Notes: a model not told the origin generated them from the sequence alone. DNA of 64,000 nucleotides from Oncomelania hupensis (GCA_036898135.1 CM072525.1:21791037-21855036), one strand, 5' to 3'. Counted from the first letter of the stretch, positions 22,193 to 33,684 are shown. A program made the numbers and translations.

Positions 22193-25100
22193 ATTGCCTC
22201 CGGCCTGCGAAGGAGCGTCCTCGCTCCTTAAAAAGTAACCACGAAGAGGAAAAAAAAACAAATCAAAGAGGGCACAAAGTGACGTTACTAAAGCGATCTA
22301 AGGAGGCGAAGTGGCGAAGATGAGGTAAGACTTACAAAATATAAAAATTGCAAAAGAAAGTTGCATGCACCAGTTGACACAAATAAGCATAAAACCCCGA
22401 AAAACCACAATTAAATAAGTCCGACGGTAAGGTACTGTAAAGTTTATGTGCCAAAAAAAATTTGAAGGTAGTGCAGGAACACGAAGTGAAGACCGATGGA
22501 TCCAGGATGAGAAACGACCAAAAGGGCTATGAGGACATTTGGCAATGAGGACACATGAGGACTGTCCCCACAAGCCAAGCAGCACCTTAAGGCGTTTGCG
22601 CGTAAGTGAGCAGAAATAAACTGAAGACGGACATGTAGACTTTCTGTGTCGCCTGTTGAAGATTGTGACGTCACCGCACCATGCAAACCTCCGTTGATGG
22701 AGAAACCGTGGTGTAGCGGACCTTGCAACCAGGATTCGACCGTAGATTATGACGAAATACGTAGTGTCTGAAAGAAGTAGTCCCACATGACGAGGCACCC
22801 AGGAGTATTCAGCAAGCGAGGGGGATGGGAGTGTGCGTTGAGGTTGAGCACACAAAGGGAATGGGAACGGAGATTACAGAATAGTAGAGGAGAAGAGCTC
22901 CAACCTCGTTTAGCGACAGTCTTTGCTCTCCCCCGTCTGTAATATAGGAACATGGGAGATGACCACAACTTTGGGAGAAGGTGGTAGAATGTTTGGTCGA
23001 GGGACATAAAGAGAGTCGTTCTCTGCATCTGAAGAAGTGGGCAAGTGGCGCAAGTTGGGGTACGGACAAGCAGTCCAAGTGGGTGTAGGTAGAAAGGAAG
23101 GGTGTGAAGATTTCAGACAATAGGCGAAGGTGGACATCGAGGATTAATGTTGTGTCGGTTTAAATCGTAGACTAGCTTAAGGTGACGACAAGGTCCAAGA
23201 ATGCCAAGGCAATGAAAAGGCGATGGCTGAAGAAGAGAGGTACTACATGGTGTGATGGTGACGTCACGTGGCGACGTTGATGGTCGTCAAGTGATGAAGG
23301 CCTCCACGAAGACTAAGGTATAAAGTTAATAAAGTGTAAAATGTCAAAGCAAAAGTTGTCCTCAAGACACAACTGGCACTACCACAGCAAAGCGTCCAAG
23401 GCACTGAATATAAATATTAATTACGACACACCAAAATATGTGACATGGTAACACCGTGACGGACATTCTATAACCTGCAAACAACACCATTGAATTAAAA
23501 TCACCACAATATCTCAAAGGAACATGATAAAAATAGAAAAGCAAACAGTTGATAAACTTGGTTGAAAACGGCAAAGACCGATACACAATCAACCATAAAG
23601 CATTAAACCATCGAAATGACCAACGTGAACAAGAAAAACCTTTAAAATCAACATATAAAAATGTGAGCAAAATATTCAAAAAAAACATGAAAGAAGAACA
23701 AAAACCATTAAAGTGCAAAACAACCAATTTAACAAGTGTTAAAAAAAAATTGAAAAAGAGAAAAAAAACTTTACAAAGTAAGGGAGTTATAACCAAGAAG
23801 TCATCAAATGATGAGCAAACACTGTGCCATGTCAAGGCAACTTCAAAAAGGCAAAGTGATAACAATAACACTAGAACTAACATGTGTGAAATAACAAAAA
23901 GTGTAAACCTTAAATAAAATATAGGAGAGATACCGAGATAAACAGATAAAGTAGAAGGAGGGGAAGATTGCTCACTAGGACGGAACACACAAATAAAAAA
24001 ATAAATCAAAGTTAAGTCACTGAGGAAGGAAAGAGAAGAAGAAGAAGAGAGAGAGAGAGAGCTACAATGTAGTCGTGGAGAACGATAATATAACACAGTC
24101 TGCGCGCGTGAGTGACGCTAGGAGCTACCAGACCACAAGACTAAGAGGTTAAAAGTTCACATCAATGAATGGAAATTCCTATCATGTGTATACTAGGAAT
24201 TTCTTAGCGTATGGAAAAGAATGGTGTAGAGAGGAGAAAAGGGGAGAGAACCAGTGGATCGACAGACAAGAATGGTACCTGAAAAGAAACGGCATCACAA
24301 TAAAATAATAGGGTAAAAATAATTATTATGCTATAAAGGAGATGTCCAATACAAATCAATATACAATAAAATTCTTAAAGATGATATTTATAGAAAATTA
24401 AATAGGAGCATACAATGTGGAGCACAACGAAATATAAGTTATCATTGATCATGAATAAAAAACACACACACGAAATAATGCCAATAGAGAGTAATAAGTC
24501 AAACATGATACATTAACACGAGTGAGTTGCAGTGGCCATGATACACAAACCAATGCAAAAAAAACATGTAACATTGAGTATACATTAAGTCGAGCATCTG
24601 TGAGACCTTTGTCTACCAGACGTAATCCATTAATTAAAAATACAGTCCATTAAATATAAAGTCATAAGCGAAGAACTTGTAAATTACGTTATAGATACAG
24701 ATACAACATCAATAATATTGCGAGTACAACATCAAGGTTATTAAACACACAACATCAACGTTACTGCACACACATTGTAAGGTTACTGTGAGAATAAGTG
24801 TCAGCAAAATACGTGTACACAAAATCATTGAAAACCCATGAAAAATTCCAATGTCATTGACATGCACATAGAACACACTGAATAAACCCAAATACAACAA
24901 AAAGTAAGTGTCATCTCTAGACATTGTAGTAAAGTGATCGACAACGTTGCTGAATAGTGCAACACACTTCAGGGAAATGAACACATGTAACAATTAGAAA
25001 TTCGAATGAGTGCGTTGCAACATAAATAGATACCACAAGGAATCATAGTAATTGTAAACATTGCATGTTGAATAATAAAGGAAAGTACGCAAAGATCAGT

Positions 25101-26144
25101 AAGGAACATGCACATGAATCAATCCACCATGTGCTGATTCGTAAAAACCCGTAATGAGCACCATTATCAAAAACAAGTAAATATAAGTGTCAACATCATG
25201 CACAAAAGGTTGACCCAAGGATTTTATCTCAACAATTGACAAAACTGTTGCCGACTGTTGCGAGAAAATATGACACACATCAATGAACACTGCATGCAAC
25301 GGTCATGCGTATCATGCATAGCATTTCCGAGATGGATGATGAATATCGTTACCCGTTCACACAAGAACCGTAGGCAACAATTGAACATAGCATTAATGAA
25401 AAGAACTTTAATCAATTTCATCCATTTCGGATTTCCTTTGAATTAGTGACGGAGAAACCGAAGCCGTCGCCTTTTTCCGTGGCGAATCATGAGAACGAAC
25501 ATCCTGGGTAGAGGATGATTGAGTACCGAATTTATTTTCACATCTCATACTGTGAGACAAGAATGCGCCGCACGCGGGGAAGATGCACGATTTCTTCCGT
25601 TTGTTTATCGTAATATGTAATTCAAGCCATGTAATATCGAGATCAGGAGGTGTAACGCATGGAAACCTCCGCAAAGATAACGGAATCATTTATTTATAGT
25701 AAAATAATATTGACTAGGACAAGCTGGGAGTGTGACAAAATAAATATTTACTAAGCGCTGGCCATTAAAAAGTTCTTAGTTAACTTCCGTACGATAAATT
25801 GTAGTCTTCAACAAGTAGAACGAATAAGAACAATAAGTAGTAAGGCGAAGGTAAGGAGGAGAACGGAAGAAAAGGAGGTGATGGGCGAGATAGAGTAGAG
25901 CATTAGGCGAAGAAAGAGAGGTGGGCGGAAGAAAAAGGAGGGAGAAAAACGCCTTGGGAATAACAGAGACAAGGAAGGATAGACCAAAAGTTACACTGCG
26001 CCGAATAGTAAATCCAGCTGTGAGACTAGTGTCCGTCAGCAAGGAAAGGAGGCTGACCAGACAAGATAGCCAAGAAATCTGGGATGTTGACTAATCGAGT
26101 GGCAGGAGGCGTTGTGTGATTGATGGGAACTGGTGGCGTGATAA
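22193..26144 (-). other. Long 3' internal region of the Ty3 element, no firm gene
   Basis: The plus strand here is A/G-rich, so the element-sense strand is pyrimidine-rich and poor in stop codons. This explains several long but low-complexity frames, such as 24096-23362 (244 codons, hydrophobic) and 22855-22298 (185 codons). None shows a recognised domain. Frame 25689-25408 (minus) has a balanced composition with Cys/His residues and a Ser/Lys-rich tail but is not identified. Confidence 0.6.
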
Positions 26145-26316
26145 CCTGAAAAATTTGAAACAAAGTTGTCCTGGAAGAAATGAGCATATTAATGGTTAAA
26201 CACAAGTCATCACCTTGAAAAGCAACTATATATTCTGTTGTCCATGATAAATTGTAGAATGAAAATGAACAATGTTAAAATTACTTCATGAGCTACACAT
26301 ATCGTGCTCATGTTAC

Positions 26317-26522
26317 CTGAATGTCGAGTATAATTAAGTATAGGTATTGGCAGGATTGTTACTTTAGGTCCCGTGATGACATAAGGATGTTGCCAATGCT
26401 GGATAGTTGTTACCAGATGACCAAGATCTTTGAAGAAGATGCCATCAATCAAGCGAGCTGCATGAGTTGTCACCACTCCAGTGATGAAGGTAAATAGAAG
26501 AAGGGAGGAGAAAAAGAAGCGA
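26317..26522 (-). CDS. Possible spliced env-like exon of the Ty3 element
   Basis: After a TTGTTTCAG acceptor the open frame gives a hydrophobic stretch like a signal peptide (FFFSSLLLFTFITGVV), then THAARLIDGIFFKDLG and HLVTTIQHW. It ends at a CATTCAG/GTAACA donor, and a TTTTTCAG acceptor follows at 26145. A hydrophobic leader followed by a Gly-x-x-Phe...Leu-Gly...Trp pattern resembles the start of some retroelement envelope proteins, and position after pol fits. No fusion peptide or membrane anchor was found, so this is tentative. Confidence 0.3.
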
Positions 26523-26528
26523 CTGAAA

Positions 26529-27558
26529 CAATTAAAGAACAGTGAACATGTGAAATAACGTATTCATGATAAGAAAACGAAAACAAGTGACATCTCTGAC
26601 GTGAGATGAAGAAGTTAGGCCAAAGGAAGATGCTGTCTTCTGCAAGAAAAAGTGTAAAAATACATTATAAATAAGCACATTAGAAGAAGTTGAAGCTGGT
26701 GACCTGAAGGAAGAAGTGTTAAACAATTTAATACAATCTGGCAAATAATAAAAGTACGAATATAAAAAGCAGCAGTCCGTACTGATGAAACTGGAAATGT
26801 ACGTTAAGTATGTCTTCTGTCATACGTATGAATTTATTCTTCAACTTAGAACTGAATTTTGTCACATTACAAAAGAATTGGACCCGTAAATAAAATGATG
26901 GAACGATACTTGTCAATCCGTACCATGCCGACGTCACGAGGTGACGAAAAGCTTGTCGCGCGCCAAACCTTTGCATGAGACGGAGAGGAAGGTATCATCA
27001 ACATTGGTTCTGCAACTTAAAAACTGAATAAAAGATTAGACACATCATCATACACACCAAGTATGATATAAATCAATCAAACACATCCTCCAAATGTCTA
27101 AGTCCGCTAAGTCATTAGGCTTGAAAAGCATGCAAAGGCACCACATCACTGTAAACAAGTGATCATGTTATTATTTTCCAAGCCTCCTTCAAGCCTGGAT
27201 ACAGTAAGACTCAATGCAAGTATTGCAGAGTCAATCCCATCTTAATTTAAGGTACACCACATGTACCTTTACCCAGTACAGCATTTGTGTACTTGTTCAC
27301 TGTAGTGTCCCCGTTTACACTAGAATTCGTACCACCGGTGTACGCAAACTGCGTACCACCTTACGTACGACAGCATCACATCGCATCTCTTAGATCCTCA
27401 ATACTTGACGTACGTCGTCACGTACGTTTAATTTCCATCGTCATGGAACGTCTCATCACTACACATACTTAGTGATTTCCCCACATTTATTGTACTTATT
27501 AGCGCACATTTCAGCTTATGCGCACGAATTGGTACCTTGTATATCAACATCCTCATCG

Positions 27559-27636
<78 letters not shown>

Positions 27637-27644
27637 ACATCTTC

Positions 27645-27687
<43 letters not shown>

Positions 27688-27972
27688 ACATCATCTTCAT
27701 CATCATCAGTCAAATGAGTGCTTAAGCAGTGCATTCATTTGCTTCATCGTTATCGTAATGAATCAAACACATAGTAAACATTATCAGTGCTTTATCAACA
27801 AGGTGTGGGCTCCAAAATATGACCCTCAATGACTTATATAGTCTGTCATGCAAGACAAGTATTACACCATATGAACCACAATAAAAACAAGTATGTATAC
27901 TTTGTACAATCCTTAGTGTAATTAGTTTGAACATAGTCCGGATTATGATCGCACTTTTAAACACCTAGGTAA
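26529..27972 (-). other. Ty3 element region between chromodomain ORF and env-like exon
   Basis: No recognised gene. It holds the long ATC/GAT microsatellite (27549-27715). The short minus frames at 26976-26728 and 26744-26532 are unassigned; the first could be a leader for a spliced downstream ORF, but nothing proves it. Confidence 0.4.
27549..27715 (+). repeat. (ATC)n microsatellite, about 50 units
   Basis: A nearly perfect trinucleotide run with a few ATC-to-TTC interruptions, inside the Ty3 element just downstream (element sense) of the chromodomain ORF. It produces artificial poly-Ser, poly-His, poly-Ile, poly-Asp and poly-Met frames in all readings; none should be taken as a gene. Confidence 0.98.
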
Positions 27973-28272
27973 TCACCGTTTGCGATTTCGACGTCTCGTA
28001 CGCCCTTGCAAAGTTTTATTTACATGAAATTGCTGAATTAACTTTTCAGATATGTTAGTCGCGGGTTCCCACGTAGTGTTCGAGTACCCTCGCCACTTAA
28101 CCCTATAGTATCTTTGTCCATTTCTCATCCTTGTTGCAAGCAATCGTTCTACCTCATACACAGGCTCTTCAATATCTGTACTTGACGATGACACTACCGT
28201 ATCACCTTGAGACTGATCTGTGCTCGTTACTTGAGAGCCACTTTGAGAAATACGTGTAGGAGGTACATTCAT
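27973..28272 (-). CDS. Chromodomain ORF of the Ty3 element
   Basis: The 99-residue ORF (counted from the first Met) has a polar start, then a chromodomain: VYEVERLLATRMRNGQRYYR followed by VKWRGYSNTTWEPATNI, with the aromatic cage positions Tyr, Trp and Trp (YEVE, VKWRGY, TWEP) present. It ends in a basic RTRRRNRKR tail. Chromodomains at the integrase end of chromoviruses direct insertion to chromatin. Here it is in the same frame as pol and separated only by the TAA at 28315-28317 and 14 sense codons, so it is either a readthrough extension of pol or a piece cut off by a nonsense mutation. Confidence 0.9.
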   Translation of the reverse strand: MNVPPTRISQSGSQVTSTDQSQGDTVVSSSSTDIEEPVYEVERLLATRMRNGQRYYRVKWRGYSNTTWEPATNISEKLIQQFHVNKTLQGRTRRRNRKR

Positions 28273-28314
28273 TTGTGACGCTCGACCCTTCTCCTGGGAT
28301 CGAGTATCACTAGT

Positions 28315-31300
28315 TTAATCGTTCTGTTGTGTAGCTTTCTTGAGTCTCACACTTTGAGTTTCACTGCTGTCCTCCGTTTGCACAGCCTTGTTTTCATTGT
28401 CATCATATAGTTTCACAGGTTGTATATCACTGTCACTTTGTGTTTCCTCATCACTAGAAGTATCATTAGAAGGTTCAAGGTCAGTTTCACTTTCTGTTTC
28501 TTGATCATCGAGTTCTGAAAGAATATTGGTAGGGCGATCTTGGGGATCAAAGAATGGCTTTAAACGCATAGCATGAACAGGTGAGGACATCTGTTTGTTG
28601 TCAGAACTTCGTCTGATAATGAAAACATTATTGGGGAGCTCAAGACAAATATAGTAAGGACCAGACCACTGTCGAGCTAATTTCCTTGACACTCCAACTT
28701 TAACTTTTGGCGTATATAACCAAACTTTTTGTCCGACTACAAATTTGTGTGGTCGAGACGTCTTGTCGTATTGACGAGAATACTTTTCTTGAGCACTTTT
28801 GATATTTGTGGTCACTATTTGTTGAGTAAGTTGAAAACCTTCTAAAATATCTTGCATACATTGCTGAGCGGGTGCGGGGAGCTTCGAGGTAGGTATTAAA
28901 GCTACATCAAGGGGAAGTCTGCACTCTTTCTTGAACAACAAGAAATATGGTGTGAATTGAGTAGATTCTGTAGCTGGAGTCACACGATAAGCTGAGAGAA
29001 CCGCCGGCAAATGTTTTGCCCACTCTTTAGTATTCTGTGCACACAATGTACGGAGAGAAGTAACCATATAACTGTTGAAACGTTCACACTGAGCATTTGT
29101 CTGTGGATGATACGCACTTGTTCTCAAACGTGTAACTTGAAAAATTGCACAGAGTTCACTGACCAGTTTAGATAAGAAATTCTGACCTCTGTCAGATAAC
29201 AACGAATCAGGTGCTCCATAGCGACAAAATATCTCTCGGTACAAAACCCAAGCCACCTCTGTAGCTTCAGACGTAACCAATGGAAAAGCTTCAGGCCACT
29301 TGGAATAAGCATCAACAATAAGAAGAATATATTTATACCCTTCAGTAGTGGTCTCTAACGGTCCTAAAAAGTCAATGTGTAATCTTTGAAACAACCCTTG
29401 TACTGGAAGGGGACATAGAGATGGTCTCTTTCCTGCATAATCCCGTTTACTCTGTTGACAATCTAAACAGCTTTTCACATACTCTGTAATATCACCGTAC
29501 ATGCTAGGCCAAAAATATTTGAGTCGAATCGACTGATAAGTTCTTTCAACACCTTGGTGAGCACCGGCCATGAGAGAGTCATGATATGCTAACAATACAT
29601 CATTTCGCAACGAATGTGGCACTACTAACTGTTTAACTACCCGGTCCTGTCGATGACCAGGCCCTTTTGGATACCACAAGTGATACAGTATACCTTCTTC
29701 CAAGACGTGATCTTGTGCATCAAGCACAATTCGTCGAGCTACACGTTGATCATCGGGTAATATACCTTCAGTCATGTATTCAAGGATGGGAGAAGACTGT
29801 GCATCTTGTTGTTGCAACCGTTGGATGATTTTAAGCTCGGTGGTATCAATAATATACACGCGTTCTTGTGCCCAACAATCAACACTGTCGGAAGGTGTAG
29901 TAGTGTCTGTATTGATACTAGGCTTAATTTGCTGTATAGGAAAAAGTGGAGGTAAATCACCTGCTTCCTGACTTTCTTCTTCAGGTATATCAGGATATAT
30001 ACGTCGAGTAAGTGAGTCAGCATTACCATGAGCTTTTCCCGGCTTGTATTCAATGTCAAAATCATATGCCTGAAGAAAAATCATCCACCGTCCTAATCTA
30101 CCAGTGGGGTCCTTAGTGGTTTTCAAGAACTGGATGGCAAAATGATCAGTCTTAACCGTAAATTTACGATTAGCTAAATACACACGGTACTGTTTAATTC
30201 CTTCCACCACTGCTAAACATTCCCGTTCAGAGATAGACCATTTTCGCTCTGATTCTCTCAATGCGCGACCACCGTAACTGATTACTCTTTCACGCCCACT
30301 ATCATCTACTTGACCGAGAACATAACCAATGGCGTGAGACGAGGCATCTGTATACAGAATGAACAGCTTGCTAAAGTCTGGGAACGATAACACAGGCGCC
30401 GTAGTTAACGCCTCTTTGAGTTTATCAAAAGAAATTTGGCACTCTTCACTCCATTGAAATAGAACGTTCTTAGCGAGCAACCTATTAAGAGGAGTCGCTA
30501 TTGACGAAAATCCTTGCACAAACTTTCTGTAGTAATTAGCAAGTCCTAAGAATGAACGCAAATCGCGCTGTGAGCGAGGGACAGGGAAATTCTTCACCAA
30601 TGCAATTTTATTTGGGTCGGCAGAAACACCATGTTTAGAGATAACATGACCAAGATATACCACCTCCTTGACCGCAAATTGACACTTAGCAGGTTTCATC
30701 TTGAGATTAGCTGCTCTCAGATGATTGAAAACATCACTCAAATTGTCTAAATGTGTTTGAAAGTCTTTTGAAAACACAATTATGTCATCAACATAAACCA
30801 GTGCCGTTTTATAGTTCAATCCGCGTAAAGCGGTTTCCATGACACTTTGGAAAATCACAGGAGAGTTCTTTAACCCAAAAGGAACACGTTCAAATTCATA
30901 CAGTCCAGAGTGACAAATGAACGCTGTTTTTGCCTTTGAATCCTCTGCTACCGGAATTTGCCAAAATCCGGACATAAGGTCCATCACTGAGAATATTGAG
31001 GAACCACTCAATAAGTCAACACAATCCTCAAACTGTGGAAGAGGATAATTAATTGTAGTGGTTATTGCATTCAATTTACGATAATCGACTGCAAATCGAT
31101 ATTCACCATTTTTTTTTCTCACCATCACAACGGGTGATGAGTAAGCACTTGTGCTTGGTCTAATGATTTGATGCTGTAGCATGTCGCTTACTTGCTTATC
31201 AATCTCATTCTTGATATGAGGAGATACGCGATACGGACGTTGTTTTACAGGCGGGTTATTCGCAGTGTCAATATGCATTTCTTGCAACTGAGTAAGTCCT

Positions 31301-32193
31301 AACTCTGACATATTAATGGCAAACACATCTCTGTTTGATAAAAGAAACTCAGCCATTTGCTGTTGCTGTTCCTCTGAAAGATCAGAATTAGAAAGATCAA
31401 TACCTAACTCTTGCAAACTTGACCTTACCTTGGGTAAATTCTCAGGGGCCACATTTACAGGAGCTACTAATGGCATGGGAGACTGTGCAATAACCTCACT
31501 CACCTCCTCGAGATAGCCAATTACTGTGCCTGGTACAATCGTCACGGTTGCGTTAGTATTATTCAACAATTTTCCAGCAACCCTTCCCTGCAGTACCTTT
31601 GTAACTGTTCGTGCCGGCATGACCCCCCATGCTTTAGCAAATGACTGGCGAGGTTCAAACACAAATGTTTTGCCAGACTGTCTCGTGTTGACCTTGAGAG
31701 ATACTATCATTTCTGACCGTGGAGGAATTTCCGTCAAAGTATCTATAATTGCTTCCTCCCGTGTTTCTTCTTTGAAAAGAGAAGTTGCCGTTAGACCATT
31801 ATACAAAATGACCTGTGCATTTACTAAATCCACGACTACTTGATGTTCAATCATAAAATCTAACCCTAATATGAGCGAAATATTAATATTTTCCATGACT
31901 GCAAAAGTTTGAACTAACTCTATATCTGCCATTACAAAAGGAATGGTCACCTTACCTTTAATTTTAACCTGTGTACTGGCTAAGCCTTGCACCTTAGTTA
32001 TAGTAGGAGGTTGCATCGGAAAATGTTCTGCTAAACACAACTTGTTATAGAGTTCTAAACTCATACAAGACAGAGAGGCTCCTGTATCTACCAACGCATA
32101 TGTAGGTATATTCTGTATTCGCAATATCACCCGATTTGACACATCATTATTGATAATACCAATGGTATGGTTGTTCTCCGGCTTACGCTTCAT
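28315..32193 (-). CDS. pol: Ty3/gypsy pol polyprotein
   Basis: The 1292-residue frame is open throughout. The aspartic protease has VDTGASLSCMS (Asp36). The RT has FAVDYRKLNAITT and the catalytic YVDD at 467-470. RNase H has LYTDASSHAIGYVL (Asp616). Integrase has an HHCC finger (HDSLMAGAHQGVERTY to CLDCQQSK), a D,D-35-E triad at Asp941, Asp1001 and Glu1037, and a GPY/F-like module (WSGPYYICLEL). The tail is acidic and Ser-rich and ends QQND-TAA. It is in frame with gag upstream (36 nt after the gag TAG) and with the chromodomain ORF downstream. All catalytic residues seen are intact. Confidence 0.97.
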   Translation of the reverse strand: MKRKPENNHTIGIINNDVSNRVILRIQNIPTYALVDTGASLSCMSLELYNKLCLAEHFPMQPPTITKVQGLASTQVKIKGKVTIPFVMADIELVQTFAVMENINISLILGLDFMIEHQVVVDLVNAQVILYNGLTATSLFKEETREEAIIDTLTEIPPRSEMIVSLKVNTRQSGKTFVFEPRQSFAKAWGVMPARTVTKVLQGRVAGKLLNNTNATVTIVPGTVIGYLEEVSEVIAQSPMPLVAPVNVAPENLPKVRSSLQELGIDLSNSDLSEEQQQQMAEFLLSNRDVFAINMSELGLTQLQEMHIDTANNPPVKQRPYRVSPHIKNEIDKQVSDMLQHQIIRPSTSAYSSPVVMVRKKNGEYRFAVDYRKLNAITTTINYPLPQFEDCVDLLSGSSIFSVMDLMSGFWQIPVAEDSKAKTAFICHSGLYEFERVPFGLKNSPVIFQSVMETALRGLNYKTALVYVDDIIVFSKDFQTHLDNLSDVFNHLRAANLKMKPAKCQFAVKEVVYLGHVISKHGVSADPNKIALVKNFPVPRSQRDLRSFLGLANYYRKFVQGFSSIATPLNRLLAKNVLFQWSEECQISFDKLKEALTTAPVLSFPDFSKLFILYTDASSHAIGYVLGQVDDSGRERVISYGGRALRESERKWSISERECLAVVEGIKQYRVYLANRKFTVKTDHFAIQFLKTTKDPTGRLGRWMIFLQAYDFDIEYKPGKAHGNADSLTRRIYPDIPEEESQEAGDLPPLFPIQQIKPSINTDTTTPSDSVDCWAQERVYIIDTTELKIIQRLQQQDAQSSPILEYMTEGILPDDQRVARRIVLDAQDHVLEEGILYHLWYPKGPGHRQDRVVKQLVVPHSLRNDVLLAYHDSLMAGAHQGVERTYQSIRLKYFWPSMYGDITEYVKSCLDCQQSKRDYAGKRPSLCPLPVQGLFQRLHIDFLGPLETTTEGYKYILLIVDAYSKWPEAFPLVTSEATEVAWVLYREIFCRYGAPDSLLSDRGQNFLSKLVSELCAIFQVTRLRTSAYHPQTNAQCERFNSYMVTSLRTLCAQNTKEWAKHLPAVLSAYRVTPATESTQFTPYFLLFKKECRLPLDVALIPTSKLPAPAQQCMQDILEGFQLTQQIVTTNIKSAQEKYSRQYDKTSRPHKFVVGQKVWLYTPKVKVGVSRKLARQWSGPYYICLELPNNVFIIRRSSDNKQMSSPVHAMRLKPFFDPQDRPTNILSELDDQETESETDLEPSNDTSSDEETQSDSDIQPVKLYDDNENKAVQTEDSSETQSVRLKKATQQND

Positions 32194-32229
32194 TTTCCGG
32201 ACGTTACGTCGCCTAAACCGGAGGAATCC

Positions 32230-33684
32230 CTATTGGGGCTGTTGGAAAGTTGGAGATTTGCACACAATATGCAAATGTCCCACCTTACGACAATTGCTAC
32301 ATCTTGTATTTTGGTATGGGCATTGCGACTTTCGATGGTCCGTGGCACCACATCCATAACATTGAAAAACACGCATTGGAGATGTAGGCCTGACATTTAC
32401 ACCTGGCCCTTGGCGCTTTGGGAAAGGCAGAGGGCGATTTATCTGATAAGTATTGATTATTCTGGGCGGCCGTGGCATTCGTGTTTGCACATTACTAACG
32501 GCAAACTGTCTGGGTTGTCTAGGCACTGGATTTCCGTACACTTGATTAGCAGCCTGAGGATAAGACTGATAATCATTATGCATGACCTGAGGCACTGCAG
32601 ACGTCGACTGGTCCAGTGACGCAATCGTGGCTTTGCGCAAGTTCACCATTTCAGAAGTAATTTTACTGATCTGAGAAGTTAGTTCTTGTATGTTTTGATC
32701 ATTAGAATTGTCTGTTTTGAAAGCCTCCGCCACTTTTGCATAACGGAGCACATCTTCTAACGTATTAGGCTCTCTCTGTAACACAAATGATTTCAATGAA
32801 GGTCGAAGTCCTCTAACTATTGCTTCCATAATGTCCCTATCTGTCTTTTTCAGTTCACGCCCTAACTTCATCATGAATTGTCCATACACCACCACAGACT
32901 CCTCCGATTTTTGAGCACGAGTGTTGAACTCGTCCAAACGCACCCAACGAAGTGTTTCATGAGGAAAATATCTCTCAACAAAAGCGTCTTTCAAGTCCGC
33001 AAACGTAGCGGTATGTTCTGAAGTTAAACTATCGTACCACACCGCAGCATTGTCTCTCAGAAAAAGAGGAAAAATTTTAGCCACTCGAGGCCTATCCCAC
33101 TGTTTCAACTCCACATAAAGTTCAAATCTTTTGAGCCACAGCATGGCATCCTCACTTTCACTTCCTAAGAAGGCCTCTGGACTTAAATTACCTGGCAGCT
33201 CGATAGGCGCGTCTAATGGTGCAGGAAGATATCGGCGTCGGGAAGAGTCCAGCGTGTGGTAACCAGCCCTATGAAAACTATTTTCACTCTCCATGCTTGG
33301 GGTCGGCGTGGTTAACTCCCGTTGACCTTGTAAATAAGTATTATCCTGGTCTTGCAACTCGGATGTCGGACTAAAGACACTCCCTATTCTAAATGTTGTT
33401 TCTAAATTCTGTTGATCTAACCTTCCACTTAACATACTATGTCGCAGATCTTCCTCTTCGTCCTGCAGTTGAGACAGTCTATTTTCTATATCTCTTATCT
33501 GTGCAGTAGTGTCTAACACACTCTGATTTACTTGTGCTAATGATTCAACCGCCCGAGGGACCACCCTTGACCGTAAGTGATAAGCGCCCGCCAAATCTAA
33601 GGATTCTATTGAACTATTGTCAGCGTTAAGTGGCCTTGGAAAAGTGATCGGCACCTGGAGCGTAGCTGTTCGAGCCTTGGACAT
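32230..33684 (-). CDS. gag: Ty3/gypsy gag polyprotein
   Basis: 484 residues. The N-terminus has a predicted coiled coil (QIRDIENRLSQLQDEEEDLR, about 80-105). The capsid core follows (AMLWLKRFELYVELKQWDR, then AAVWYDSL, FVERYFP and LREPNTLED-like helices). Two CX2CX4HX4C zinc knuckles lie near the end (CYGCGATDHRKSQC and CSNCRKVGHLHIVC). It ends QQPQ-TAG, with the codon order CAA-TAG-GGA. Pol continues in the same frame, so gag-pol is probably made by stop readthrough rather than frameshift. Confidence 0.95.
   Translation of the reverse strand: MSKARTATLQVPITFPRPLNADNSSIESLDLAGAYHLRSRVVPRAVESLAQVNQSVLDTTAQIRDIENRLSQLQDEEEDLRHSMLSGRLDQQNLETTFRIGSVFSPTSELQDQDNTYLQGQRELTTPTPSMESENSFHRAGYHTLDSSRRRYLPAPLDAPIELPGNLSPEAFLGSESEDAMLWLKRFELYVELKQWDRPRVAKIFPLFLRDNAAVWYDSLTSEHTATFADLKDAFVERYFPHETLRWVRLDEFNTRAQKSEESVVVYGQFMMKLGRELKKTDRDIMEAIVRGLRPSLKSFVLQREPNTLEDVLRYAKVAEAFKTDNSNDQNIQELTSQISKITSEMVNLRKATIASLDQSTSAVPQVMHNDYQSYPQAANQVYGNPVPRQPRQFAVSNVQTRMPRPPRIINTYQINRPLPFPKRQGPGVNVRPTSPMRVFQCYGCGATDHRKSQCPYQNTRCSNCRKVGHLHIVCKSPTFQQPQ

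Noticed and set aside
23549..23917. 122-codon Lys-rich frame on the plus strand
   Set aside because: It reflects A-rich composition antisense to the Ty3 element; no domain seen.
23362..24096. 244-codon hydrophobic frame on the minus strand, like a multi-span membrane protein
   Set aside because: The strand is T-rich and A-poor, which removes stop codons and yields Leu/Phe/Ser runs. No motif or codon structure supports a gene.
27428..27832. Long poly-Ser, poly-His, poly-Ile, poly-Asp and poly-Met frames
   Set aside because: All are readings of the (ATC)n microsatellite on the two strands.
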